This document shows positions 12,830 to 24,078 of a DNA stretch of 64,000 nucleotides, piece by piece. Source of the DNA: Mortierella alpina (Eukaryota > Mortierellomycota > Mortierellomycetes > Mortierellales > Mortierellaceae); the NCBI GenBank assembly GCA_029449245.1, contig JANATF010000016.1, forward strand, positions 558,001 through 622,000, written 5' to 3'. The first letter of the stretch is position 1. Every line of letters starts with the position of its first letter. Made by a program: the position numbers and the translations under genes. The notes beneath the pieces are model-generated. The model was given only the letters and a program-made list of their open reading frames with translations. It ran no database searches and was not told the origin of the DNA.

Positions 12830-15800
12830 ATGCATCGCAACGAACCTGCGCCTAAACGACAAAGGATTGAGCTGCACTCATCCTCCTCCTCCTCCTCCTC
12901 TCTTGCTCTTGCTCTTGCACCTTCGGTCCCTCAGCAACCTCGCGCGCCCATACACCCCTCCCTCGCTGATACAGCACGAGACATCGGACCCCTTCCGCCG
13001 TATGTCGTGCAGCGGTTCAACTGCAACGAGGATATAGTAAAGGATGCACAAGGAGTGCCGGCTGAGTGTGGGTTTTCAGAGATATGCACAAACGGCTTTT
13101 TGACTCTGTATAACAAGTCCTTTAACGAGAGTTGCAAGATAACCAAGGAGACGCTCATTCAGCTTGGACTCGTTGGGTATGTTGGACCACCACCGACAGA
13201 TTGCAAGAGCTCTGTTCATTTTGCCCACAGGATCCTCCAGGAGTTGGAATGCGGTGCCAAGCCCATCGCGACCACTGCAGGAGCCGCGATACCCTGGCAG
13301 TCCCCGCTATTTTGGCTCGCACTGGCCAACCTGTGCTCTGTGAATATCATCATGTTTTCTACGGCCGCATTCCCTATGAGGTTCAGGGTCTCCAATCAGG
13401 CACCCACGGTGGCCTTCCTACATGTTCGAAACTCCTTCAGTCAATGCTCCCTGCTTGTACCTTTGACCTCCACCAGGACAGATCCGCTGCATCAAGACAT
13501 CATGGACACGAGCCATCCTGCGGACCATCGTGTCCCTTTGGCCATGTACCGACAAACAGCGAGAGGCAGAGCAAAAAGGCGAGATACAACGGTCGTAACA
13601 AAGGACAGAGCGAAGGATGCAGTCGAAAAAGCCTGGTAAGGACGTGTTTTCAAGCTCAAGTCTAACCAAGTCTAACCTATAAGATTTTGAATATTACTTT
13701 TCATTAACTTTTGGATCTTCGCTTACCTCAAATACAGCGTTATGTTGCTCCAGAATTGGGCCAGCGAACGTATAGGTGCGGCGATGAAGAAACACTCAGC
13801 CCATACGCAGCTTAAGGACAACCTCAAGAGAGAAGAAGGGGTGTACAAGAAAATGGCGCGTAAGGTGCGCATGCGAGCCCCGGATGGCTTATACGACCTT
13901 GCACTCGAGTTATTGAGGGAGGAATATCAGCTATCGGCAGCATTGCTGGATAAAAGGAGACTCAACCACCTCTTCAGTAATGGAAATGGTGAAATGCTGT
14001 CAATATGGACCAGCACCATCACTGAAGAAAAGGTGGACTCCTGCTGGAATGATGCGATGGAACAACAACGAGAAGCCGACGGCTCCGGAGCGGATATCGC
14101 CACTGAGGAAGAAGAGGATGAGGCTCATAGGACATGCGCGGCACCCCTCAAGAAGGTCATTCGACAAGACATGCCTGGTGAGCAAAAGGGCATCGTGAAA
14201 CGATTGCTTCTCGAACAGCAGGAGAGTCTCACGGATTCGCTGGCGGACCTGAGCGCCTATGCACAAGGTGTCCTATTGAGGGTAGGTTTAAATTATGTTT
14301 TGGTGGCTCCCTCATAGTAGTACAGAACATATTTTAACATATCTCATGTAGGTAATAGCAGGGGACGCTTGTGCGATGGTTGGCCTCCCTGCCCCAACCT
14401 CAACCACCCTGGCCGTCCGAAGTCTATTGCCACCCGGACATGCAGTAATCGAGGATGTTGTACACGTCGCACCCGTTACTCCTGAATTACAAAAAGTCCT
14501 TGTTCGACCCAGCAGCCCAGAAGAAAGGCAGTTAAAAGATTTGTTCAGCAGCCACCACTTGCAACACATGGCTCATCGCGCCAACGGCACCCAGCGGGAG
14601 GCCACCAAAGACCAGTACAAGGTCTGGACGGAGTTGTCTGAAGGCGTAGTTATGGAACCACCGCCGAATCTTGTATCGCCAAGGACAAGCGGCGACTGTC
14701 AAAGTGCAGCATGGAAGGAATTGGAAACAGCACAAAAAAACATCTGGAAAGGGGATACATACAACAAGTCATTTCAGTACCTGGTACTTGCACTACTGCG
14801 ACGCCACCTAGCCCCTTGTCGCCAAGATAAACTCCAGCTGGCTAAGGCAAAGAGGAGCGAAAAGCGCAAACAGCAGGCATCCCAGGCCCAGGGCACCCAA
14901 CGACGAGCCAAGTACAAGAGCTGGAAAACTCACCTAGTATCGCTGGCAAATCAAGCTTGTCGCCTTCTGGGCGCAGCAGACAGCCTGACGATAGCAAAAG
15001 GAATCGCTATACTGGAGTCGCTCGAGCGGCATTGGATGAACCGACCTCAGGACAACGACGTCCCGAACAAAAGGACTTTATTTGAGTTAATCGACAATGG
15101 CGAGGTGAGATGCGGAACCGAGGAGGTGCAGGAAGACCTGGAACAGGAGGCGTTTTTGGACCTTGACTACGACGGTGGACCGGATGACGATGAAGTTCGA
15201 GCTGGAGTCGAATCTCGCCAGAACAAGAAACAGGGTACGAGTCCAAGTGCCGTCCTCTTTTTTGTAACTCTTACTCTCTTAACACACTCCTCGATCCTCA
15301 TTGTTTAGCTGTAATGACGGAAGCATCAGGAAAACGAATCAAGTCGCTCGCCGCACTTCTTACAAGAATACTCGAGTCGCCTGATGTCCCGCCCCGTATC
15401 GAGGAGTGCCACGTCCACGAGCTGGCATTTTCGGGGACAAACCTGACCGGGCAGGAGGTGACGGCCATACTGCACATCGCAAATGCCCTGACTCCGTATG
15501 TCCCCAAGAAATGGCACAACAGTAAGGGACGACTTGTGAAGTGCTTCGGCCACGCTGCGTTGAAAGCACCCTTGGTGATGATTGCCAACGTGACCCTCAA
15601 GGCGCTCGGGCATCAGGAGTTTTGTCGGTCACTTGCCCCACAGCCCTCCATTGGCGAACTGAGGTCCGTGCGACTGAGTCCACTGTCAATAATGGAGATG
15701 CTTTGTGCGTCGGACCCAGGGTCTTTTGACGTCCTCTGCGGCCTCACTGGCAACCCCATCAATAGTCATCACCAGATTGCAGCTTGTGAGGAGAACCCCG

Positions 15801-17893
15801 ACAGGCTCATCGGCGCGTTTTTTGACCTGGCCTACATCGAGACCTTTTGCCGAAGTCATGGGATATCGTTTTGCAACAGGTATTACATGCGGACAGTTCA
15901 TGGAAAAAGAGTGATGCTTGTTTGTTAGAGTAATGACTGATACAGCCGTTTGACCTTTTTCCGCTAGAATGACATTTGTGGATCTTGAGACCATTCGTTT
16001 GCACGGAGTCAGTATCAAAGGCGACAGAGGCCGGGACCTGACCAAAAAGAATGGGAGCAAGGACCAGAACGAATCTGCAATCAGCAAATGGGAAACTGCT
16101 GCCACGGAACTGGGCTACACACATGGACAGGCCAAGAACGAGGCGGAAAAGTGCTCTCAGGGGCTTGAAACTCTACAGGAGGTGATTGACGAGCGACAAA
16201 ACATCTACAACAACTTGCGTAGGAAACAAGTCTTCGCCAAGCGGCAACTACAGAGCACCATTCGCGCCCACTCCGACCACGAATCAATTGCTACGATGCG
16301 TGCAGTATTCCATGAAGCAAGAACAGCAGCAAATGAAGCCATGCTCAAGCTCATCCCAGTACAGCGCAAGAAGCAGGAGCTCCGGGATAAGCGATACGAG
16401 TGGAATAAGATTGCTGAGGCATCATCATCTGCTGCTGCACAATCATCACCACCATCATCAACAGCTCCAGCGAGAACTGTGCGACCCACTTGGGAGTCGG
16501 CTGGAGCGCTTGCACCAACCCCTGCGATCGACATGACAGCCATAAAGGAAGCACTTGTCTTGGACCCGGCCCGCAAGATCGCAATCACAGGTGGAGACCC
16601 GGGCTTAGTGGTGCAACTTACAACTATTCACACGACGCTTGACCAGCTCCTGGCACATGCGAATTACTACGAGTGTCTAAGTATGCTTTTATTATGTGCC
16701 CGAGATCTTGCTGGCATGTTTATACAACCGCCCCAACCTCGCCGCTGACAGCTGTACTATAAACGATTTTCAATTCTGTAGGTCGCCCAGAGTCCCATCA
16801 AGAGCAGCCCCTGGAGCAGCCCCAGGAGCCCCCCCCTCCTATACCTCCTATACCCAAGGCTGAAAAATTGCGAACGCAGAGAATCAACTTCATTGCTCAC
16901 ACTACCAAACTTGCGGCCACTCGCCAACGCAGAGTACGGCGACATTTGGATGTGAGGCAGGCATATGAACGAGCGAGCGCTGCATCAGCGTCCCTTAAAA
17001 ATGCCACGTCTCTTACCGCATTGCGCGATGCTCATAACAATCGCAAAAAGGACCGCAGCACAATACGATCATTTGAGAACAGCCGCAATAGGATACGTGC
17101 CAGGCACACCCTCCGTTTGCGAAACCCCCGGGCAATACAGCGAGTATCCATAGAGCAGAAAGAGCGTGCCCGGCGAGCAATCCAATCAGGTAAGATCTCA
17201 CCGACACCTCTAATTTCTGCGATCACGTTGACGCCTTTCAAGCATCTTGCTAACTTTCTGTTCTATACTTTAGACCCGGACTCAGCGATCGACCAGAGGG
17301 ATGGATTTTGCTCACTCTGTCAGAAGCACCACACCCACAACCATGACATAGGAGCACGATTTGAGCACACCCAGGAGTGCACCGCCGTCCCGCGCAAGAT
17401 CCAAGTTATTAATTTTATGGGAAACGCAGGTACCTGCGTTGGGAGTAGGATTAAAGGCCACCCGAAGCGCGGCGGCATGAAGATCCCTAAAGAACTCGCA
17501 AAGTCTACAACCACGGCCATGCAAGATGAATTCAGGACAAGTAAGACTTGCCTGCGCTGCTCCCACGAGCTGAAGCACCCGTCATCAAGGAGGGTGTTGG
17601 ATAAGGTTGTGCGCACGGTCAAGGTGAACGGTTCTGTGATTTGCTTGAACCCCGTTTGTCCTGCTGTCCGCGCTGGTCAAGCCATAGTGAGTCGCGACGG
17701 CAACGCGGCCACCGCAATCGCCTTTGTGGGTGTTTGCACCTCGCTCTCCGATCCCGCAGTGGCACCCCGCCCCTTCGTGCGAAGCGCCATCCCCACCACC
17801 ACTGCACCATCCCCACCACCACTGACACCAGATCACCCAAGACTGGATCAAATCAACCCAGGCCGTGGCGGGAGCCACACACCCTGGGACTAG
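12830..17893 (+). CDS. Fanzor1-type RNA-guided nuclease (eukaryotic TnpB homologue)
   Basis: Seven exons (12830-13635, 13738-14281, 14352-15234, 15309-15879, 15968-16680, 16782-17189, 17274-17893) join in phase to 1,514 residues; every intron is GT-AG. The C-terminal part matches TnpB/Fanzor. RuvC-I is ITGGDPGLV with Asp about 1145. DEFRTSKTCLRC follows, with Glu about 1394 in the position of the shifted catalytic glutamate of Fanzor1. A zinc ribbon is formed by CLRC and CLNPVC. RuvC-III is SRDGNAATAI with Asp about 1450. An Arg-rich stretch (about 1170-1300) lies between RuvC-I and the zinc ribbon. The first 1,100 or so residues were not recognised; they include a Ser-rich start, acidic and coiled-coil-like stretches. 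Known family members cut DNA guided by an omega RNA encoded near the transposon end. The protein is probably nuclear (KRQR near the N-terminus). Activity and guide are not shown by sequence alone. Confidence 0.9.
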
Positions 17894-18240
17894 GCGCCAC
17901 GCCCAGAACGGTAAGCAGGATAAACTTTATTTTGATAGTCAAACTGCTCTGTACTGTGCTAGTACTGACCACATTGTTTTTTTTTTTTTTTGATTTCTCA
18001 AATACTAGCACAGTAATACGACAAGCGAGCGCAAGAAAGAATGTCGAGGAACGAATGGCAGCAGAAGAGGTTAAAAGTGCCTTAGCAGTGGGCAAACCAG
18101 ATGCGCCTGTGGCACCTTCAGCAGCAGTTGCCGACAGGCATGTCACGAGAAATGAATGGCACGCTTTGCCGTGAGTTGCTCCACCTCGCTTGCCGTCCGT
18201 TGACTTCTCAATGGTCGCAAGGCTGTGAGGCGTGATAGGG
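17894..18240 (+). other. Fanzor 3' region with 13-bp stem-loop; candidate omega RNA locus
   Basis: TACTGTGCTAGTA at 17952-17964 and TACTAGCACAGTA at 18003-18015 are perfect inverted repeats with a 38-nt loop holding a T15 run. The stem lies about 60 bp past the Fanzor stop. In Fanzor systems the guide RNA derives from non-coding sequence near the nuclease gene and the element end, so this is the first place to look. A GTAAGC at about 17911 and CTAG near 18008 could also mark a 3' UTR intron. Whether this is a guide scaffold, terminator or intron is open. Confidence 0.4.
18057..18173 (+). other. 38-codon ORF downstream of Fanzor, doubtful
   Basis: An ATG-started frame reading MAAEEVKSALAVGKPDAPVA to a TGA at 18171-18173. 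Its composition (Ala, Val, Glu, Lys) is protein-like, but it is short and has no recognised family. It could be a missed terminal exon, a remnant, or chance within the element's right arm. Confidence 0.2.
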
Positions 18241-19063
18241 AAAAATAATTTACACAAAAAACACACTGAGTCAAGAGACCGATGAAGATCCAATCCAGCC
18301 AATGAGAGCACGCTCCAGATCACTGGCCGCCCTCCTTGGGAGGTTGTTCTTTTGGTTGCTCGGTCAAGTTGCTGTGCCGAGGTAAGGTCTTCAAGGGACA
18401 ACTGAGGGGCCGCGCACATGAAGAACTTTGCCCCGCTCGGCCGGCTGAGTAGCCTCATTACGAAAATACACATTGTTCATGAGCAAAGAAGGGGTGTGGG
18501 CACATCCCCTCACAATTGGCACGCACTGGATTCCCTCATGAATCAATTCGCGCCAAGTCAAAGGCGTAGTTACACAGGCTGCTGAAGGATTATCCTAGAA
18601 CGCCGTCTGACCGTGTTTTAAGCGCGTATGCGAGGGTGTTGGCTACCAAATGAAGCTCCGTTTGCACGGGAGAGTGGGGTCACGAGAGAGCGCATGCACT
18701 CCATATGGGGTTTTGATTGCGCGTAAGGTTGTTGCGATGCTGGGTGGGAGTACAGTGGTACGTCTAGTGTGTTTTGGACCAAGACGGCTGGGGTTGCAGA
18801 GCCGTCGTGGTACGTCGGCGAGCAGGTTCTGCACGACCGCTGCAGCAAGGGTCGACGCCGCCTCTTGGCACTGGGGGGCGTGGAACACAGGCAAGTATAG
18901 AGTTGGCCCCCTAGTGTTCGTACATTTATATGACAGGCAGACAGCAGTTTCAGCCCTATATCACACGCACCCCTGCGCTGGATTCCCACGTTCGCCTCTT
19001 TCATCCGCTTCCATCCCGCAACCTCGCTCTGGTCCTCCAGCCGACCCGCTTCTCTTCTCCTCC
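18241..19063. other. Crypton right flank and bleomycin hydrolase promoter
   Basis: No gene was found. A CCAAT motif lies near 18299, and a TATA-like TTATATGA sits near 18926, about 135 bp before the bleomycin hydrolase ATG. The right end of the Crypton should fall somewhere in the first half, but no sequence repeat with the left arm longer than about 9 bp (GAAAATACA near 18461) was noticed. Confidence 0.4.
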
Positions 19064-21089
19064 ATGGGTTGCGTCTCCTCCAAGCACATCGCCCTTGACA
19101 GCAACGCCACCGTCTCCCGCAAGCCATCCTCAAAGGCCGCCTTGCCTCGCTACCCCTCCTCTTTCTCTTCCTCTTCGTCTTCCTCGCCCTCGTCCTCGTC
19201 CTCCTCAACCCTCCACCCTCCCGCCTACACCGACATGAAGCTCAACATCACCTCAGACTCCTCGCCGGTCCTCTCAGAGCCTCACGGCATCAACAACGCA
19301 AAGGCTGCTCTCCGCCAGGAGGCAGTCAAGCACTTCAGGCAAGTCAGCGGCAGGCTGGCAAACTGGCCATCTGTGCATGCTGTATATGTAGTAGACTCAT
19401 CTGTGCGGTCTGACTGACTCTCGTTGCCATATTGCCGTTCTTAGTGAGGAGTTCAGACAGGATCCAAAGAACCTCATGGTCCAGAATGCTGCCCATTCGC
19501 TCGACTTTGCCACCCTGACCACCAACCGCGATGTCATGATCAGCGACAACCATGTCTTCAACACCAAGATCCCAACAGAATCCATGGTCACCAACCAAAA
19601 GAGCTCGGGTCGATGCTGGATCTTTGCCGCCTTGAACGTCTTCAGAATCGAGGTGATGAAGAAGTACAACCTCGAAGAGTTTGAGCTCTCGCAAGGATAC
19701 CTCTTTTTCTGGGACAAGTTTGAGAAGAGCAACTGTAAGATATCTCTTTTAGTCTACTTTGCCTTGTGCGACACGTTGATACATTCAATGTTCTCCATGT
19801 GCTCAATCTGCGTAACCACGTTTTTAAGCTTGAGAGAGAAAGCTAACCACAGCATGTATGTTTTTTTTTTCTTGCAGGGTTCCTGGAGTGCATGATTGAC
19901 ATGCGCGACCGAGACGTCAATGACCGCGTCGTGCAGCACTTGCTGAAAGAGCCCGTAAGCGATGGTGGCCAGTGGGACATGCTCGTCAACCTCGTCGAGC
20001 GGTACGGTGTGGTCCCTAAAGCTCTCTATCCCGAGAGCTTTAGCTCATCCAACTCTGGCAAGCTGAACGCCTTGGTACTGTCCAAGCTGCGCGAGCATGC
20101 CGCGATCCTCCGCAGGCTGGCTGCCCATGGCCATTCTCTCGAGGAGCTACGCGAGGAGAAGAACAAGTGCCTCAAGGAGATCTACACCATTTTGGCCATC
20201 ACCCTAGGCGAGCCTCCCAAGAAGCCCTTCACCTGGTCCTTCCGTAATAAGGACAAGAAGTATTTTGAATTCAAAGACCTGACACCCCATTCTTACTTCA
20301 AGGACCATATTGGATACCCAGTAAGTGCCTCGTTGCTTGTTCTCTTTTCTTTGTGAAAATTGTGTATCATGATATCTAATGCAGGAATGTTGTGCTCATT
20401 GGTGCGACTCTTTTCGTGTAGGTTACAGAGACTGTCTCCATTATCAACGACCCTCGTAACAACACCATGCAGCTATACACTGTGCAGTATCTGGGCAACA
20501 TCGCTGGAGGACGTCCCATCCGCTACATCAATGCACCAATTGACGATTTGAAGGAGCTTGCCATCAAAAAGTTGACCTCAGGCAAGCCTGTAAGTCTTTT
20601 TTTTTTCTTTCCCCTACACTGTGTACACTTTCAATTGATTTAATTGACAAGAAGCTGACTTGGTCGCAAACTGCTCTTCCAACTCTTTGCTTTTAGGTGT
20701 GGTTCGGAGCTGATGTGGGCAAGTATCTCCACAGGGATGCGGGCATCCTGGATCCCAAGGTGTTCCAGTACGACCTCGCGTTCAATATCAGCTTCAAGTT
20801 AAACAAGGCCGAGCGACTGATTCACGGCGACTCGCTGATGACGCATGCCATGGTCTTTACGGGCGTGCATCTGGACGAGGACGGCAAGCCTGTCCGCTGG
20901 CGCGTGGAGAACAGCTGGGGCGATGTTGGTGGCGACAAGGGGTACCTGACGATGAGCGATGCCTGGTTCTCTGAGTTTGTGTACCAGGTCGTGCTGGAGA
21001 AGGAGCTCGTGCCCCAGAACTTCCTGGATGTACTTGAGCAGGATGTGCATGTGTTGCCCGCCTACGACCCCATGGGCGCCCTCGCCTGA
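19064..21089 (+). CDS. BLH1: Bleomycin hydrolase (C1B cysteine aminopeptidase)
   Basis: A papain-like aminopeptidase that trims peptides, inactivates bleomycin and hydrolyses homocysteine thiolactone; the family forms a hexameric barrel. Exons 19064-19338, 19445-19734, 19878-20320, 20422-20589 and 20697-21089 give 522 residues. The catalytic triad is visible: Cys about 149 (SSGRCWIF), His about 442 (THAMVFTG) and Asn about 464 (VENSWGDVGG). Intron 1 appears to use a GC donor (AG|GCAAGT); the join KHF-SEEFRQDPKN fits the family exactly. The protein starts MGCVSSK, a consensus N-myristoylation and palmitoylation site, followed by a Ser-rich segment not typical of the family. The gene adjoins the Crypton but shows no sign of being part of it. 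Confidence 0.95.
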
Positions 21090-21606
21090 GTAGTTAGTCC
21101 ATTTATATAAAGTATGCAAGTCATGGAACACCATGGACAACAGCGAGTGTGTGGTGAGAGAAGTGCCCTGACGCGGCACGTGCGTGAAGATGCATGTTGG
21201 TCAAGCAAAACGCACACAGCAGCGGGCCAGTGAGGGGCGAGCAAGGAAAAGTGGGAATTCTCACAATTGATGGAACCCTGTGCGCATCCGTGGCCTGTCC
21301 CTTCCGTCCCTTCCATCGGCCAGAGTAGTAGCCTTGTACCTTCAGTCCGTCTGTCTGTCTTGTCTGTCTGGCTTGTGTGTCTGTCTGTCTGTCCGTCTGT
21401 CTCTCTGTCTATCTTCATCGTGTGCAACAAAGCTGAGCCCCTGGTATTTTTTCTTTTTTCTCTTTTCTCACTCTCACTCTCTGTCCGCGCTTTCCTCATC
21501 TCTCTCCTTGTCTCGTCTCTCTGTATCTGCCCATTCCTTCCTTGACCAGCCACTCAGCCCTTGTAAAGTCTCGTCCACATCTCTACCTACCCATCCCTCC
21601 TGAACC
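21090..21606. other. Intergenic region upstream of NCS-1
   Basis: No gene seen. The second half is rich in CT and TGTC repeats (about 21345-21420) leading into the NCS-1 start, a common layout of promoters in this window. No clear TATA box. Confidence 0.5.
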
Positions 21607-22916
21607 ATGGGCAAGTCTCAAAGCAAGCTCACCACGGACCAGCTCAAGGACTTGCAGCAATGCACCCACTGTAAGTCAGCCCTCTCCATCTCCTCGTATG
21701 CCTAATTCTCCATGGGTGCCAACTCGACAACAGTTGAGACCTCGCTTTGTCTCGGTCTCTCCTTTCTCTCTCGCTCTCTCTCTGTCTATCCTTCTCTCGC
21801 GCTCCCTCTCTCTCTCTCTCTTTCTCTCCTCTAACTCTTTTTGTCTCTCGCTCTCTGCTTCTCGTACCGTATCCTCATGTCGCATTAGTCGAGAAGAAGG
21901 AGCTCCAACAATGGTATGTCGTCGCTCAACCCTCAATCTCTTTTACTTGAAGCGAAAAAAGTTGGGTTCTCGGTCACCGAAACACCCAAGCAAGACACAG
22001 GATGCCACTCCACCAAAACTCCAGAACAGCAGAACCAGCAAAATAGCACGGATGCGTCTGTAGCAGTGGGGGACGGAGGCAGTGCAGCACGTTTGCCTTA
22101 ATAGCGACACAGGATCAAGAAAGAGGAATACCGCGGATACAGAGAACATTCGAATCAGGCGAGGATGACGCGCTTGCAGAATGCTCTCTTTTTTTCTCTT
22201 CTTCATTTTTGCTCTGCCTTCGTGTTTACTGTGTGTTTCCTGACCCTATTCTACGCCTTACACCGGGTCATTTGTCGCACCGTAGGTACAAGGGATTCAT
22301 CAAGGACTGTCCCAGTGGAGAGCTCGACAAGCCCGAGTTCCAAAAGATCTATAAACAGTTCTTTCCTTTCGGAGATCCGTCGACGTTTGCAGACTACGTT
22401 TTTGACGTATTTGATTCAAACAAGAACGGAAAGATCGAGTTCAAGGAATTTATCGTCGCACTCTCTGTAACGTCCAGGGGCAACCTGGATGACAAGCTGC
22501 ACTGTAAGTCTGTTGCCTCATTTCCAAGGAGTCTCGTGGATTGTCGGGCATGACTTTATCTCCTTTGAGTATCCAAGGATCGTATTCTAAGGAGCGCCTG
22601 GAAACTTTCAACTGCCCCCTCACGCCTCGAACTTGATTTTTTGTATGTAGGGGCTTTCCAACTGTACGATATCGATAATGACCAGGAGATCACCTACGAC
22701 GAGATGCTGAGCATCGTGGACTCTATCTACAAGATGGTCGGCACGATGGTGAAGCTGCCCCCAGACGAGGACACACCAGAGAAGCGTGTCTCAAAGATCT
22801 TTTCGCTCATGGACAAGGATAAGAACGGCCGTCTGACCTTTGACGAGTTCAAGGAGGGATCTAAGAAGGACCCCACCATTGTCCAAGCCCTCAGTCTGTA
22901 CGATGGCCTCGTCTGA
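21607..22916 (+). CDS. NCS1: Neuronal calcium sensor NCS-1 / frequenin
   Basis: EF-hand calcium sensor; in fungi it activates the phosphatidylinositol 4-kinase Pik1 and supports calcium tolerance. Exons 21607-21670, 21889-21913, 22286-22503 and 22651-22916 give 190 residues, the usual family length. MGKSQSK is an N-myristoylation site. EF1 is degenerate ([11 protein letters not shown]). EF2 [18 protein letters not shown]3 [16 protein letters not shown] and EF4 [16 protein letters not shown] carry calcium-binding residues. Exon 2 is only 25 nt, coding FEKKELQQ, and is needed for both frame and protein match. The third intron-flanked join restores [10 protein letters not shown], as in orthologues. 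Confidence 0.96.
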
Positions 22917-23130
22917 GCCAACTGAAATATCGTAGCTACGAGGATATCCAATACAATTTCGTGCCCCGTAATACCCGTATTTACTTTTTCTCTTCAGGCT
23001 TCCAATCCCCAAACTCGTCTTCGTTCCATCCTCCCATTCCCACCCATGACCTATACCCGCCGAGCGCCCCGCTAACGCGAAGCAGCCGCTGACTCTACCT
23101 CCAGACCAGAGACAAGGACTGCGACGCACG

Positions 23131-24078
23131 ATGGAGCAGTGGCCCGATGGCACCAGCACTGGTGAGCCACTCCTGGCCACCGACAGCGACACGCGAATTC
23201 GTGCCTCCATAGCGCAGTCGCATTCGCATCCGCCTGTTCTGTCCTTCCACACCTTCCACTCCCGACACTTTTCCAGCGCACAGCGTCAAGCATTTTTCGG
23301 AGCGTATGCCCCAGTTCCCTTTTGGTTCCAGCATCCGCTCTGGTCGCAGACCCGTCCTGCGGAGGAGGACTCCATTGTCCACCCAGGCTATGATGAGAGG
23401 TTCACGTCTGGCCATGTCAAGGTCGATCAAGCGCAAGAACAGGCAGAGTATAACGATGGCGCTCACGAAGGACGATCCGCATTGGGCCAGGGCCAGCCAC
23501 CAGCTCTGCAATTAAGCAAAGAGGCTATAGAGATTTTTGAATTCTCGAGGCGGTTCAAACGCGAAAAGGCCGAGGCGGCGCTGCGAGAGCAGACACGTAT
23601 CAAGAAGCGCAGGGTCAAGAGGCGCAGGCTGACAAAGCTTGGGTTAGCAGCGGATGAAGGCAGCAGCGGGAGTGAAGGAAGCGATGGTGAAACCCACCTG
23701 CGTGGTCGTGACCCAGACGGAGGAAACGGTGTTGCCGAGAGAAAAGAGGAAAACGTTGACAGCGATGAAGAAACAGAGGAGGAGGATCTGCAGGAGACAG
23801 CAGAGCAAGAGGCACCTGCCTTGGACACGTCTTTTCTACATCAGAGATCACGACAACGGGAGCGAACGCGACTACAATTGTATGGTCACGTCGCTGGGTC
23901 GGTGGTGGAGGGTGAACTTGCTAGGATCGACGTTTTGGAAGCGATGCTGAACGAGACTTATGAGGAAAGCCTTGGATCTCGCGCAACTGAAGACGCTGGA
24001 TTGGCGGGCAGGAAACGGAAGGGTCGTGTCAGCAAAGTTCACGCAGTCTATTGGCCGGGTGTACCTCTGCGTTGCTGA
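23131..24078 (+). CDS. Hypothetical basic/acidic protein, probably nuclear
   Basis: A single open frame of 315 codons starting 215 bp after the NCS-1 stop. No family was recognised. The middle holds LSKEAIEIFEFSRRFKREKA followed by the strongly basic RIKKRRVKRRRLTK, a likely bipartite nuclear signal. Then comes a long Glu/Asp/Ser-rich stretch typical of nuclear or nucleolar disordered proteins. The last residues (WPGVPLRC) may be intron read-through, since GTGTAC and GTAAGT donors lie near 24058 and 24084; the true C-terminus may differ. Codon use and ORF length support a real gene. Confidence 0.6.
   Translation: MEQWPDGTSTGEPLLATDSDTRIRASIAQSHSHPPVLSFHTFHSRHFSSAQRQAFFGAYAPVPFWFQHPLWSQTRPAEEDSIVHPGYDERFTSGHVKVDQAQEQAEYNDGAHEGRSALGQGQPPALQLSKEAIEIFEFSRRFKREKAEAALREQTRIKKRRVKRRRLTKLGLAADEGSSGSEGSDGETHLRGRDPDGGNGVAERKEENVDSDEETEEEDLQETAEQEAPALDTSFLHQRSRQRERTRLQLYGHVAGSVVEGELARIDVLEAMLNETYEESLGSRATEDAGLAGRKRKGRVSKVHAVYWPGVPLRC

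Noticed and set aside
21914-22285. Small ORF inside NCS-1 intron 2
   Set aside because: Gln/Thr-rich, unrelated to EF-hand proteins, and removed by the splice that restores the conserved QQWYKGF join.
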